64,000 nt of DNA, from assembly GCA_934698975.1 (NCBI GenBank), contig CAKUVR010000014.1, positions 1 through 64,000 of the forward strand, given 5' to 3'. The stretch's first letter is position 1. Every line of letters begins with the position of its first letter. The position numbers and the translations under genes are program-made. Shown here in pieces: positions 1 to 8,087 of this stretch. The notes under the pieces are model-generated. The model did no database searches and had not been told where the DNA came from. It saw only the letters and a program-made list of their open reading frames with translations. Source of the stretch: Cryptobacteroides sp934698975 (GTDB lineage Bacteria; Bacteroidota; Bacteroidia; Bacteroidales; UBA932).

Positions 1-125
1 GCCTCGAACGCCTTGAGACGCTCCATCCGCCATTTCACATCAAGGGTGGTTCCGCTCCTGAAAAAGCGTTCCTGCCGCCCCCTTATCTCCTTTATCCTCT
101 CAACCGAAGTATTTTCCAACATCAT
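1..125 (-). CDS. Aldehyde dehydrogenase, N-terminal part (cut by window edge)
   Basis: Read on the minus strand from tandem ATG codons at 125 and 122, this gives an open frame of about 41 residues that runs off the left edge. It contains RQERFFRSGTTLDVKWRMERLKAF, given here in pieces: RQERFFRSGTT, then LDVKWRMERLKAF. This matches the N-terminal helix of the class 3 (ALDH3/coniferyl-type) aldehyde dehydrogenases, which oxidise aldehydes to acids with NAD(P). The catalytic domain lies outside the window. It is divergent from the MATE gene, and a TACCTTTG -7 box lies upstream. The family call rests on the short N-terminus only. Confidence 0.72.
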   Translation of the reverse strand, partial: MMLENTSVERIKEIRGRQERFFRSGTTLDVKWRMERLKAFE

Positions 126-148
126 GATGATTTATGAATATATCGCCT

Positions 149-156
149 CAAAGGTA
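149..156 (-). promoter_or_regulatory. Bacteroidetes -7 box for the aldehyde dehydrogenase
   Basis: On the minus strand this reads TACCTTTG, a full match to the Bacteroidetes -7 consensus TAnnTTTG, 24 bases before the start codon. I do not see a clear -33 TTTG at the right distance. Confidence 0.5.
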
Positions 157-218
157 GTGAATTACTCTTGATATTCAGAACTCACATCCTCTGTTTCCGA
201 ATATTTCCACATTATCAC

Positions 219-226
219 TACCTTTG
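219..226 (+). promoter_or_regulatory. Bacteroidetes -7 box abutting the MATE start codon
   Basis: TACCTTTG matches TAnnTTTG and ends only four bases before the ATG at 231. If it is used, transcription would begin at or within a few bases of the start codon, giving a leaderless or nearly leaderless mRNA. The -33 element is imperfect (TTTC at about 194). Confidence 0.5.
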
Positions 227-230
227 CCGT

Positions 231-1589
231 ATGGATGCGATGAACAAGGAAATGCTTCGGCTGGCTCTGCCGAGCATACTCGCCAACCTGACCGTGCCGC
301 TGGTCGGGATGGTGGACATAGCCGTGGCCGGGCATCTGAACGCCTCGGCTGCCGCCCTGATTGGAGGCATCTCGGTCGGCACTCTGATGTTCGACCTTCT
401 ATACTGGAATTTCGGCTTCCTGCGCGCCGGAGCCGGTGGCATGACCGCCCAAGCTTACGGGCGCAAGGACTGGAAAGACTGCGCCGCCAATCTGACCCGT
501 GGTGTCGGACTGGCGCTTATCATCGCCTTTGCCCTGATCCTGATCCAATGGCCGTTCCAAAAACTGATCTTCCTTTTTGTCGGTTGCTCGGAAGAAGTCC
601 GCTCGCTTGCCCTTGAATATTTCTACATCCGCATCTGGGCCGCTCCGGCGACCCTCAGTCTGATGACATTCCGAGGCTGGTTCATCGGCATGCAGGACAC
701 ATTCTCCTCGATGCTCACTGACGTGGTGGTAAATGGTGGCAACGTCCTGTTCAGCCTCCTGCTCACTTTCGGGATTCCCGGAACCGGATTCAATGGCTTC
801 GGTTTCAAAGGAATAGCCTTAGGTACAGTCGTGGCACAATATTCAGGACTCATTTTCGCTTCCTCCAGAGTCGCTCTGAAGTTCAGGAATATCATCGGAG
901 GTGCGTCAGTGCTTGATTTCAAGGAAGCGTTCCGTGGAGGAAAGGTGGCCCATTTCTTTTCTGTGAACCGTGATCTTTTCATCAGGTCCATCTGCCTGAA
1001 CATCATCTATCTGGCCTTCACAGCGATCTCCGCCCGTTTCGGAGACACCCTTCTGGCCGCATGCTCGATCATGCTGAAACTCCTGCTGATCTTCTCCTAC
1101 TTCACGGACGGTTTCGCTTTCGCCGGGGAGGCGTTGACCGGGAAATATGTAGGCGCGCGGCAGGTCGATCAGGTAAGAAAGACCGTAAAGTACACATTCG
1201 CCTGGAGCATGGGCATCGGAGTATTGTTCATAGGAATATATTCCCTGACCGGTGTGCCGATGCTTAGGCTGATGACTTCGGATTCCTCCGTCGTAGAGGC
1301 TGCCAGAGCATTCATCCCGTGGCTCATCATGATCCCTTTGGTCGGCTGCCCGGCCTTTACCTGGGACGGCATATACACCGGTGCCACCGCCACCAAAGCC
1401 ATGCGCGACTCCAACATCGGATGCGTCTTCGCCTTCTTTACAATCTGGTTTTCAGGAATATTCCTGTTCCACCCGACCGGCTTTGCCTCCGCCCATCTCC
1501 TCTTCGCCGCCTACTTCTCCCACCTCATCTACCGCTCTCTCTACCAAACCCTCCTTTACCGCAAAGCCGTCCTTGCTCCGATTCGGTAG
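231..1589 (+). CDS. MATE family efflux transporter
   Basis: Inner-membrane multidrug/toxin exporter of the MATE (NorM/DinF) family, about 452 residues with some 12 hydrophobic segments. The N-terminus MNKEMLRLALPSILANLTVP and the following MVDIAVAGHL are typical of the first MATE helix, where a conserved acidic residue sits. Such proteins couple Na+ or H+ influx to drug export; the substrate cannot be read from sequence. I chose the ATG at 231, because an upstream open extension to 168 would include the promoter box and lacks family similarity. The gene stands alone, divergent from the aldehyde dehydrogenase, and its 3' side runs into palindromic repeats. Confidence 0.9.
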   Translation: MDAMNKEMLRLALPSILANLTVPLVGMVDIAVAGHLNASAAALIGGISVGTLMFDLLYWNFGFLRAGAGGMTAQAYGRKDWKDCAANLTRGVGLALIIAFALILIQWPFQKLIFLFVGCSEEVRSLALEYFYIRIWAAPATLSLMTFRGWFIGMQDTFSSMLTDVVVNGGNVLFSLLLTFGIPGTGFNGFGFKGIALGTVVAQYSGLIFASSRVALKFRNIIGGASVLDFKEAFRGGKVAHFFSVNRDLFIRSICLNIIYLAFTAISARFGDTLLAACSIMLKLLLIFSYFTDGFAFAGEALTGKYVGARQVDQVRKTVKYTFAWSMGIGVLFIGIYSLTGVPMLRLMTSDSSVVEAARAFIPWLIMIPLVGCPAFTWDGIYTGATATKAMRDSNIGCVFAFFTIWFSGIFLFHPTGFASAHLLFAAYFSHLIYRSLYQTLLYRKAVLAPIR

Positions 1590-1622
1590 CGACCCCTCAA
1601 CCCGGCACCATTTTCAGCAGCC

Positions 1623-1762
1623 GGTTGCTGAGCCAGCCGAAGCACTGAACTTGCCGAAGCACCGTCCTTATGGTTCAAGCTCACCAACCGTGGTTCGACA
1701 AGCTCACCAACCGGACGGTGCAGGTCACTTAGCCTTCGGTCACTGAGCCTGCCGAAGTGACC
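1623..1762. repeat. Dispersed palindrome family, cluster A
   Basis: Just after the MATE gene lies a cluster of copies of the repeat found throughout the window. The cleanest unit is 1738-1762: GGTCACT, an 11-base loop GAGCCTGCCGA, then AGTGACC. Diverged units lie at 1623-1644, 1672-1689 (with a 4-base deletion in the loop) and 1692-1708 (GGT...ACC stem). Units occur in both orientations, as in REP/BIME clusters. Confidence 0.85.
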
Positions 1763-1890
1763 GACCGCACCGATTGTTCTGGATTACCCAATTCTCACTC
1801 ATCATCTTTACCATCATCGTCTTCTCTCCCCACATCTCCTTCCATATCATATTGCCCATACTATTTCTACATTCTTTCTCTCAATCTACT

Positions 1891-2205
1891 CCAGCATCAT
1901 CAATAATGCCCCGAAACGCTCCCGTGACAGTAAAAAAAGACAGTGACGGGAGCAAAATTGAAAGCATCTGCCACCGTCATCTTTCTCTATCCTCTAGCAG
2001 CCCCAGCATTGTCAATAATGCCCCATAATGCTCCCGTGACAGTAAAAAAAGACAGTGACGGGAGCAAAATCGAAAGCATCTGCCATAGTCATCTTTCTCT
2101 ATCCTCTAGTAGCTCCATCATCATCAATAATGCCCCGAAACGCTCCCGTGACAGTAAAAAAACAGTGACGGGAGCAAAAAACGATGAATATGCCATAGTC
2201 ATTAT
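1891..2205. repeat. 112-bp tandem repeat array with REP-like hairpins
   Basis: About 2.8 copies of a 112-base unit start at 1891, 2003 and 2115. Each carries a hairpin with arms GCTCCCGTGACAGT and ACAGTGACGGGAGC around an A-rich loop; the first spans 1918-1953, and the others start at 2030 and 2142. The arms pair except for two mismatched positions. The third copy is slightly shortened. The array ends about 90 bases from the 3' end of the RAYT transposase gene, so it is a candidate set of that enzyme's cognate REP sequences. Confidence 0.85.
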
Positions 2206-2297
2206 TCATCGTTTAGAGTTGTTTTGGAAGTTATGCCACTATTCATTGCTCCATATTCGGTGAAGCCTCTATCTTGGACTCAATGCCTTGGCAAACT

Positions 2298-3203
2298 CTA
2301 TCTTAACAACTCTTTGAGAACCGCAAGGTCAATCCTTAGTTTGCGGGCTATACGCTTTGTGTCGATTCTGTAGTTCTTTTTCAGGATTATGGCCAAACGA
2401 CACTTATTGTCAATGCTCAAATCGTTGAGTGAATGCGCATTGAAATTTTTCTTGAGACTTTGGTAAATGATTTCGTCCAATTCCCCGTCAGACAGAGTAA
2501 CCATCTCTCCGACTCCTTCTGCGATTTTGATGTAAGCATCAATGTGGCGAACAAGATCAGAACTGAATCTCCACGAATCGTGAAGAGTTTGCTCCGCTTT
2601 TCTCACATTTACATAAGATTCAGGAAGAATGAATCCCATCTGCTTGCTCAAAAGATAATCTTTCGGTAGAACCACCTTTGTTTTCAGAATCCTCATTATT
2701 TCCCTATCGGACATATTTTTAAGTTCCGTTTTGTTATAGATCTTGCTGATTTCGCTGAAAATCAGATTGGTAGAACCCAACAAGTAGCCACTTGCAGTGA
2801 TGTCCGGCCTAGCTTTGAGAGGGTTTCTCGCTATATAGACAATCGTTTCGGCCAACTGCCTTTTGTCTTCTACCTTGACAAGTTTGAATCCGTATCCATC
2901 CGGCAGAGGAGGATAGCCATCGGCCCGAAGTCTCTCGTTTATCCTTCTCTTCAGATATTTGAAAAAATGCACGATGTCCTCACCAGATCCGTACAAAAGG
3001 ATGTGGCAATGATTGACCATCAGGACGAAAGCGATGATGGACAATTTGTGAATATACTGCCCGATGGCAATGCTGTTCATTCCGCAAGCATATTCCTCAT
3101 CATTGTTGAACAACTGGCCTTTCTCGAAGGAATCGAATGTCATGTGATAGTACCACCGCGGCCAGGTCCTGTACTCCTTGTAAATGTCTTTCTTGTTTTT
3201 CAT
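2298..3203 (-). CDS. REP-associated tyrosine transposase (RAYT, Y1/HUH family)
   Basis: 301-residue single-strand DNA transposase of the IS200-like Y1 superfamily, as found in REP-associated tyrosine transposases. The HUH metal-binding motif is seen in LMVNHCHILLYG (His-Cys-His), and the likely catalytic tyrosine is in the helix AETIVYIARNPLKA. The N-terminus RTWPRWYYHMTFDS also fits. A C-terminal extension of about 110 residues ends in a helix-turn-helix-like stretch (RIDTKRIARKLRIDLAVL) that could bind DNA. It has no IS ends of its own but lies between REP-like repeats (1891-2205 and 3649-3840), the usual RAYT arrangement. RAYTs are domesticated or vertically kept enzymes that mobilise REP sequences in trans; activity here is inferred. 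Confidence 0.88.
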   Translation of the reverse strand: MKNKKDIYKEYRTWPRWYYHMTFDSFEKGQLFNNDEEYACGMNSIAIGQYIHKLSIIAFVLMVNHCHILLYGSGEDIVHFFKYLKRRINERLRADGYPPLPDGYGFKLVKVEDKRQLAETIVYIARNPLKARPDITASGYLLGSTNLIFSEISKIYNKTELKNMSDREIMRILKTKVVLPKDYLLSKQMGFILPESYVNVRKAEQTLHDSWRFSSDLVRHIDAYIKIAEGVGEMVTLSDGELDEIIYQSLKKNFNAHSLNDLSIDNKCRLAIILKKNYRIDTKRIARKLRIDLAVLKELLR

Positions 3204-3922
3204 TTCGTTTATGATTAAGTAGCCAAAATGGCAAGCCGCGAATCTTTAGTGCCTGCCAAGTGCTGCAATATAGTCTGAATTTTTCACTTTCTCATTCACA
3301 AACAAAAAAATCTTCATAAAGAAACAAAAGTTTCTGTTTTTTATCATCTTGGTAGTCGTAATATTTTCTTTATGATGCTTGATATACAGAAACATAGATG
3401 ACTGCCACATGCCTAATGAACGAAAATATTCACTTAGCTTCAGCATTCGATAAAGGCAGTTTTACCAACAATCTTATCATGGCTTGCTGACCGAAGTTGA
3501 TACCCTTCTTTATGAAAGCAGGGACGCTACGTGTGTCGTGGTTGTCTTAACTTCAATTGGGTACGTGAAAAGTTGGCCTGTATATGTTCCACTATCATGA
3601 TGACAACGCACAAAGGAATCATTGACGGAAGCATATATCCTACATAATGCTCTTGTGACGGTTGAATTTGACGTTGACAGGAGCGAAAACGGATGATAAT
3701 GCCTCTGTGGATTACGGTTGATGGTCGGATCTTGAGAAAATTACTGACAGAAGCAAAAATATCATATTTCGCTCCCGTAATAGTATCATTTAATGATGAT
3801 TGGAGCGAAAACTGTCAATAATGCTACCGTCAAGGTGACGCAAGGCAATGTGTGAGGAATTTTGAGAAGAATTACTCTATCGAGGTGCGGTGGAGCACAC
3901 ACTCACACTAGAGGTGATCGTC
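3204..3922. other. Gene-poor region with decayed REP-like copies
   Basis: About 700 bases without a convincing gene. The right part holds degenerate copies of the hairpin repeat on the other side of the RAYT: GCTCTTGTGACGG...GACAGGAGCGAAAA around 3649-3690, and GCTCCCGTAAT...ATTGGAGCGAAAA around 3771-3812, followed by the shared word TCAATAATGC. A minus-strand open stretch ending in a stop near 3436 (VPAFIKKGINFGQQAMIRLL) may be the tail of a lost gene. I could not assign it. Confidence 0.5.
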
Positions 3923-5401
3923 TTATCTCCTGAAATATTTCCCGACAACTGGAAGGGAAGAGAGCGGAAAGTCGCGTCTGATGATGACAGTGCAGAAGAC
4001 GAGGATCAAGACGGTGTTGACAGCGATGGCTGGCCAAGTACTGAAATGTGAGTTGGCGCAGGTCATTCCTAAGAATAGGATCAGTGCAAGGCTGACGTAC
4101 AGCGCGATGTCCTTGACCGGGTACTTGATCGGGTACTTCTTTTGGCCGACAAGGTAGGACAGAACCATCGCCACTCCGTAGCCGGCGAAACCGGCCCATG
4201 CGCACGCCATGTAGCTGAACTTAGGAATGAACAGGATGTTCACGCCAAAGAGTACGAGACATCCGATTCCGGAGAACAACGCGCCCCAAAGTGTCTGATC
4301 TGTAAGCTTGTACCAGAAAGAGAGGTTGAAATAGATTCCCATCATGATCTCAGCGGCCATCACGATAGGCACGACCTTCAGGCCTTCCCAGTAGCTTGGG
4401 CCGATGATGTACTTCAGGATATTCATGTACCCTATGACGCAGAGGAAGGCGAGAAGGGTGAATATTATGAAGTACTTCATCGCTTTGGCGTACATCTCCT
4501 TGCTGTTCTTGTCAGCCGCGCTGCCGAACACGAACGGTTCGTAGGCGTAGCGGAAGGCCTGGGTGATCATCGCCATGATCATCGCGATCTTGATGCTGGC
4601 TCCGTAGATGCCAAGCGGAACGGATGAACCTTCCCCATAAATGAACGGGAATATGATCTGGGAGCCGCTTTGGTTGAGGATTCCGGCTATGCCAAGCACA
4701 AGAATCGGCCAGCTGTAGCCAAGCATCCGTTTCAGAAGCCCGCCATCGAATCCGAACTTGAATCCGCGCAGCTCCTTCCAGAAGAAAAGCGTAATTGTCG
4801 CCGTGCAGAACAGGTTGATGTAGAACACGTAACCCACGTCAAGCCCGCCATCGTAGATCCCGAACGGATTCGCACCCAGTTTCGGCAGAATCACAAAGTA
4901 AGCGAGATTCATGAATATGTTCAGTCCAATGAAGAGCAGTTTCAAGGCGGCGAATTTTAGCGGACGCTTCTTGTACCTCAGGTACGAGAACGGAATGCAT
5001 TGGAAAGCGTCTAACGCCACTGTGGCGGCCATCGCCCAGACGTAGGACGGATGGTCAGCGTAGCCAAGGGCCGAGGAAATCGGACTTATGAACAGCACGA
5101 CAATCCCAACAAACAGCACCGAAGTCGTCAGCACCGAAGTCAGAATCGTGGAATATACCTTGTCAGGATTCTCTCCTTCTTTGTTGGCGTACCTGAAGAA
5201 CGTGGTCTCCATCCCGTAGGTAAGGATTACCAGCAGCAGGGCCGTGTAGGCGTATAGGTTCGTCACGACACCGTAGTCGCCGCTTGACGAGGCGATGACA
5301 TGGGTGTAAAGCGGGACGAGAAGGTAGTTGAGGAACCTCCCTATGATGCTGCTCAGGCCGTAGATCGCCGTGTCCTTGGCCAATGACTTCAGATTCGCCA
5401 T
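3923..5401 (-). CDS. Oligosaccharide flippase (Wzx-like, MOP superfamily)
   Basis: 492-residue polytopic inner-membrane protein, about 12-14 hydrophobic helices. The N-terminus MANLKSLAKDTAIYGLSSII followed by GRFLNYLLVPLYTHV is the hallmark of polysaccharide-biosynthesis (Wzx/RfbX) flippases, which move lipid-linked oligosaccharide repeat units across the inner membrane. It is distant in sequence from the MATE protein at 231 although both are MOP members. No glycosyltransferases adjoin it; the next gene upstream is an esterase on the same strand, separated by palindromic repeats. The substrate is unknown. Confidence 0.85.
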   Translation of the reverse strand: MANLKSLAKDTAIYGLSSIIGRFLNYLLVPLYTHVIASSSGDYGVVTNLYAYTALLLVILTYGMETTFFRYANKEGENPDKVYSTILTSVLTTSVLFVGIVVLFISPISSALGYADHPSYVWAMAATVALDAFQCIPFSYLRYKKRPLKFAALKLLFIGLNIFMNLAYFVILPKLGANPFGIYDGGLDVGYVFYINLFCTATITLFFWKELRGFKFGFDGGLLKRMLGYSWPILVLGIAGILNQSGSQIIFPFIYGEGSSVPLGIYGASIKIAMIMAMITQAFRYAYEPFVFGSAADKNSKEMYAKAMKYFIIFTLLAFLCVIGYMNILKYIIGPSYWEGLKVVPIVMAAEIMMGIYFNLSFWYKLTDQTLWGALFSGIGCLVLFGVNILFIPKFSYMACAWAGFAGYGVAMVLSYLVGQKKYPIKYPVKDIALYVSLALILFLGMTCANSHFSTWPAIAVNTVLILVFCTVIIRRDFPLSSLPVVGKYFRR

Positions 5402-5433
5402 AATTTAGTGATTTTATGAAATAATACCCATTC

Positions 5434-5553
5434 TGGTCACTGAGCCTTATTCTTCGGTCACTGAGCTTGTCGAAGTGACCGTAAGAATCGTGCCGCTGAT
5501 CTTGCCGAAGCATCCAAGCGACACAAAGAGTTGCTTCGACAGGCTCAGCGACC
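5434..5553. repeat. Dispersed palindrome family, cluster B
   Basis: This cluster lies between the esterase and the flippase. A perfect 7-bp stem unit is at 5456-5480 (GGTCACT, loop GAGCTTGTCGA, AGTGACC). An opposed unit of the variant stem is at 5531-5553 (TTGCT...AGCGACC), with a partial unit at 5435-5446 and a diverged one near 5490. The cluster separates two genes read in the same direction and could attenuate read-through. Confidence 0.85.
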
Positions 5554-5560
5554 GATGTGA

Positions 5561-6652
5561 TTATTTGATTCCGTATTTGCGCAAAATCTTGACGATAGGC
5601 TTCCTGATCGACTCAGCCCAAAGAGTGTAGCCGTAATCCGACGGATGTGTACCGTCCACGGAAGTCTCATGGTCAGGCGCTGTGGCGCAAGTCGCGGTCA
5701 CGAAATAGACATCGGCATATTTCTTTACCGCTATATTCATAAGACTGTCAACCACTTCCATTCTGCGCCCCTCGTTCCTGTCGCTGCTTGTGTTGAAGTT
5801 GCGGCTCTCCCTGTAGATGGTTTTCTGGAAGATCAGCGGAATTCCAGGATGGGCCGCCTGCACCTTCTCAATGAACGGGAACAGCCTTTCCTCAATCTGC
5901 CCCGGAGTAGGGTTGGAGAACGAGTCGAACACGAATGCGTCCACCTGTGCGGCGCAGAGCACATCCGCGAAATATGACTGGAGCTTGCAGTTGCCGCTGC
6001 ATCCAAGGCTCAGGAACTGGAGTCCGGTCATTCTGGAGAGCTGGTCAGGGTAAGACATTCCCGCCCTGGATGTGCTGATTCCATGCGTGAAGCTGGATCC
6101 GAATATTCCGATCCTGTGACGGAAAGGATTCTCGATCGCCTCGATCACAGCACCTTCGTTGACACCGATTTGTATGGACTTCTCCTCGCTGAGAATCGGC
6201 AGGTACATCAGGCACTCGTGCAAAGTACCGTCCAGATTGCCGATAAGCACGACATTGTCGTCCGGTTTCTGGTCGTGCGTCACCTTGGAGGCCGCCCAAA
6301 GCCATTTTCCGTCCTTCTTAATGTAAAGGTCGTAGCCTCTCGCCGCAAGTCCTCCGGTGTTGGTCGGGAAACCCCTGTCAAGGTACTTGGTCTTCACCGT
6401 GATCGTCTTTGAATCAGTCCTGAATGCCACAGCAAGGCCGGCTGACATTCTGACCTGCTTGTTCTCAGTCTTTGTAAACCCCTTGAATCTCACCGTGTCA
6501 ACCCTATGGTAAGGGTTGGGAGTGTCAGTCATCAGCTTTCCGACCATAGTCAGATCCGACGCCTCAGTGAAGTTGTACTTCACTGGATTTTTCTGAGCGT
6601 AAACCGTCACCACCGAGAGTGACAGCATCAAGATAGCGATTGTCTTTTTCAT
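5561..6652 (-). CDS. Secreted SGNH/GDSL esterase with GxDLY domain
   Basis: 363 residues with a signal peptide (MKKTIAILMLSLSVVTVYAQ). The N-terminal half carries the GxDLY motif (RGYDLY, about residues 105-110) of the beta-sandwich domain that precedes GDSL_3 lipases in Bacteroidetes. The SGNH hydrolase half has block I GSSFTHG (about 185-191, nucleophilic Ser), an SGNCK segment, and the catalytic DGTHPSDYGY (Asp/His) near the C-terminus. It is likely periplasmic or outer-surface, removing acyl groups from a carbohydrate; related proteins are carbohydrate acetylesterases. The substrate is unknown. A TATTTTTG box upstream (6723-6730, minus strand) may be its promoter. Confidence 0.85.
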   Translation of the reverse strand: MKKTIAILMLSLSVVTVYAQKNPVKYNFTEASDLTMVGKLMTDTPNPYHRVDTVRFKGFTKTENKQVRMSAGLAVAFRTDSKTITVKTKYLDRGFPTNTGGLAARGYDLYIKKDGKWLWAASKVTHDQKPDDNVVLIGNLDGTLHECLMYLPILSEEKSIQIGVNEGAVIEAIENPFRHRIGIFGSSFTHGISTSRAGMSYPDQLSRMTGLQFLSLGCSGNCKLQSYFADVLCAAQVDAFVFDSFSNPTPGQIEERLFPFIEKVQAAHPGIPLIFQKTIYRESRNFNTSSDRNEGRRMEVVDSLMNIAVKKYADVYFVTATCATAPDHETSVDGTHPSDYGYTLWAESIRKPIVKILRKYGIK

Positions 6653-6845
6653 ATTCGTTTATTTTATCGTTCCGCATTAATTGTCAAGGCCCCCTCATCA
6701 CTCTGAGTGAGCGCACAGTCAGCAAAAATAGAACATTTTCCTCGGTTTTGGTAATTTTTGACCGGTTTCCTGAAGATGTGTGGTTCTTAGAAATATATGT
6801 ATGCTTTTTTTATAATTTTACGGGTGAAACCAAATTGGATGCAAT

Positions 6846-7782
6846 ATGAAGTACCCTATAGGAATACAAAGTTTCGACCAGATCATCAAAGATGGCTGTC
6901 TTTAAGGAGCAAATCAAGGAGATGGCTTTGGAGTATGAGCTAAGCGAGGACGAGATGAAGGCCAAACTTAAGCGGCAGTTCGATGGTTATCATTTCAGCC
7001 GCCGGCTGAAGGGTGTTTATAATCCTTTCAGCGTGCTTCGCGCGTTCAATGAAATGTGGATTGACGACTATTGGTTCAAAACGGGGTCTCCAACCTATCT
7101 TGTCCGTCTTTTGGCTCATTGCAATGAGAACATCAATGAATTGGTGGGCAGGTATTACACACCGCAAGACTTTGATGACTGCAAGGCTGATGTCGAGCGT
7201 CCTCTTCCGATGATCTATCAAAGCGGCTATCTCACCATCAAGGGCTACAAGCGCTTGACCAATTCCTATCTTTTGGATTTTCCTAATGACGAGGTGAAAC
7301 GCGGTTTTGTCACCTTGCTGACGTCCAGCTACCTCAAACCAAAGGAGAATCCTGGCTCATGGGTTCTTGAGGTGGTCGAGGCTTTGGAAGGTGGTGATCT
7401 TGAACATTTGAGAATACTCTCCACGTCTTTTCTGGCGAGCATCCCGTATTCTCAACGCCGCAAGGATGATGAACGGGAGAAGGAACGTTATTTCCAGTAC
7501 ACCTTTTATCTCATTCTGCGCATGATCAGTTCTTACACCATCTTCACGGAAAAAGAGCAGAGCGAAGGCAGGGTGGATTGCGTTGTCGAGACCTCGAAAG
7601 ATGTTTATATCTTTGAATTCAAGCTTGATGGCTCCGCAGAAGCCGCCTTGGACCAAATCAAGGATAAAGGCTATGCCCGTGAATATGAAGCGAGCCGGAA
7701 ACGCATCCACTTGATTGGCTGCGATTTTTCTTCAAAAACCGGAACGATTGACGACTGGAAAGTCTGCTCTCTTAATCAATAA
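6846..7782 (+). pseudogene. AAA-ATPase-like / PD-(D/E)XK nuclease gene with internal deletion
   Basis: The ATG at 6846 opens MKYPIGIQSFDQIIKDG, the conserved N-terminus of the Bacteroidetes AAA-ATPase_like (PF09820) plus PDDEXK_9 proteins, which are about 520 residues. It stops three codons later. From about 6892 a different frame resumes with AVFKEQIKEMA, a segment that normally lies far into the protein, and continues for about 295 residues to the C-terminal nuclease-like motif GRVDCVV...IFEFKLDG with QIKDKGYA. Roughly the first 40% of the protein, including the Walker A region, is therefore missing and the frame is shifted. A truncated product starting at 6892 is possible but would lack the ATPase core. 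The role of the intact family is poorly known. Confidence 0.8.
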
Positions 7783-8087
7783 GAGGTGAAAAGGAAAGCC
7801 GTGGCACTTAACTATGTGACAGTGAGAGGTATAAGGGGACTTTCTGGTCGTCAAAGTCGTATAGGGAATGTGGCTAAAATCTTTGATAATCAAACTGTTG
7901 TCTGCCACGCGAAATAAACTTTACTTGTTGCCATAAATTTGCTACTTTTGCACTGCATACCTTGGGGCCGTGAATCTTTCTTCGAATCCAAGGTTTGTAA
8001 GGTTGAATGACTGTTTTGATTTGTTGGGGATGCTATATTAAAAACGAAAAACTTCCGGGAAGCGGATCAAAATAGTCTCTGAATATT
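7783..8087 (+). promoter_or_regulatory. Long leader/promoter region of the OPA transporter
   Basis: About 305 bases without a gene. Two -7-like boxes are present, TAAATTTG at 7934-7941 and TACTTTTG at 7943-7950. The second has TTTA 19 bases upstream (7920-7923), close to the -33 consensus. This would leave an untranslated leader of about 130 bases. I see no known riboswitch fold in it. Confidence 0.45.

Noticed and set aside
1891..2205. Possible CRISPR array
   Set aside because: The 112-base units are contiguous with no unique spacers, and no cas gene is nearby. They are tandem copies of a hairpin repeat.
1774..2263. Short plus-strand frames over the tandem repeat
   Set aside because: They consist of repeat sequence, change frame between copies and lack any protein similarity.
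3246..3446. 66-codon minus-strand frame beside the RAYT gene
   Set aside because: AT-rich, low-complexity and without a promoter or recognisable motif.
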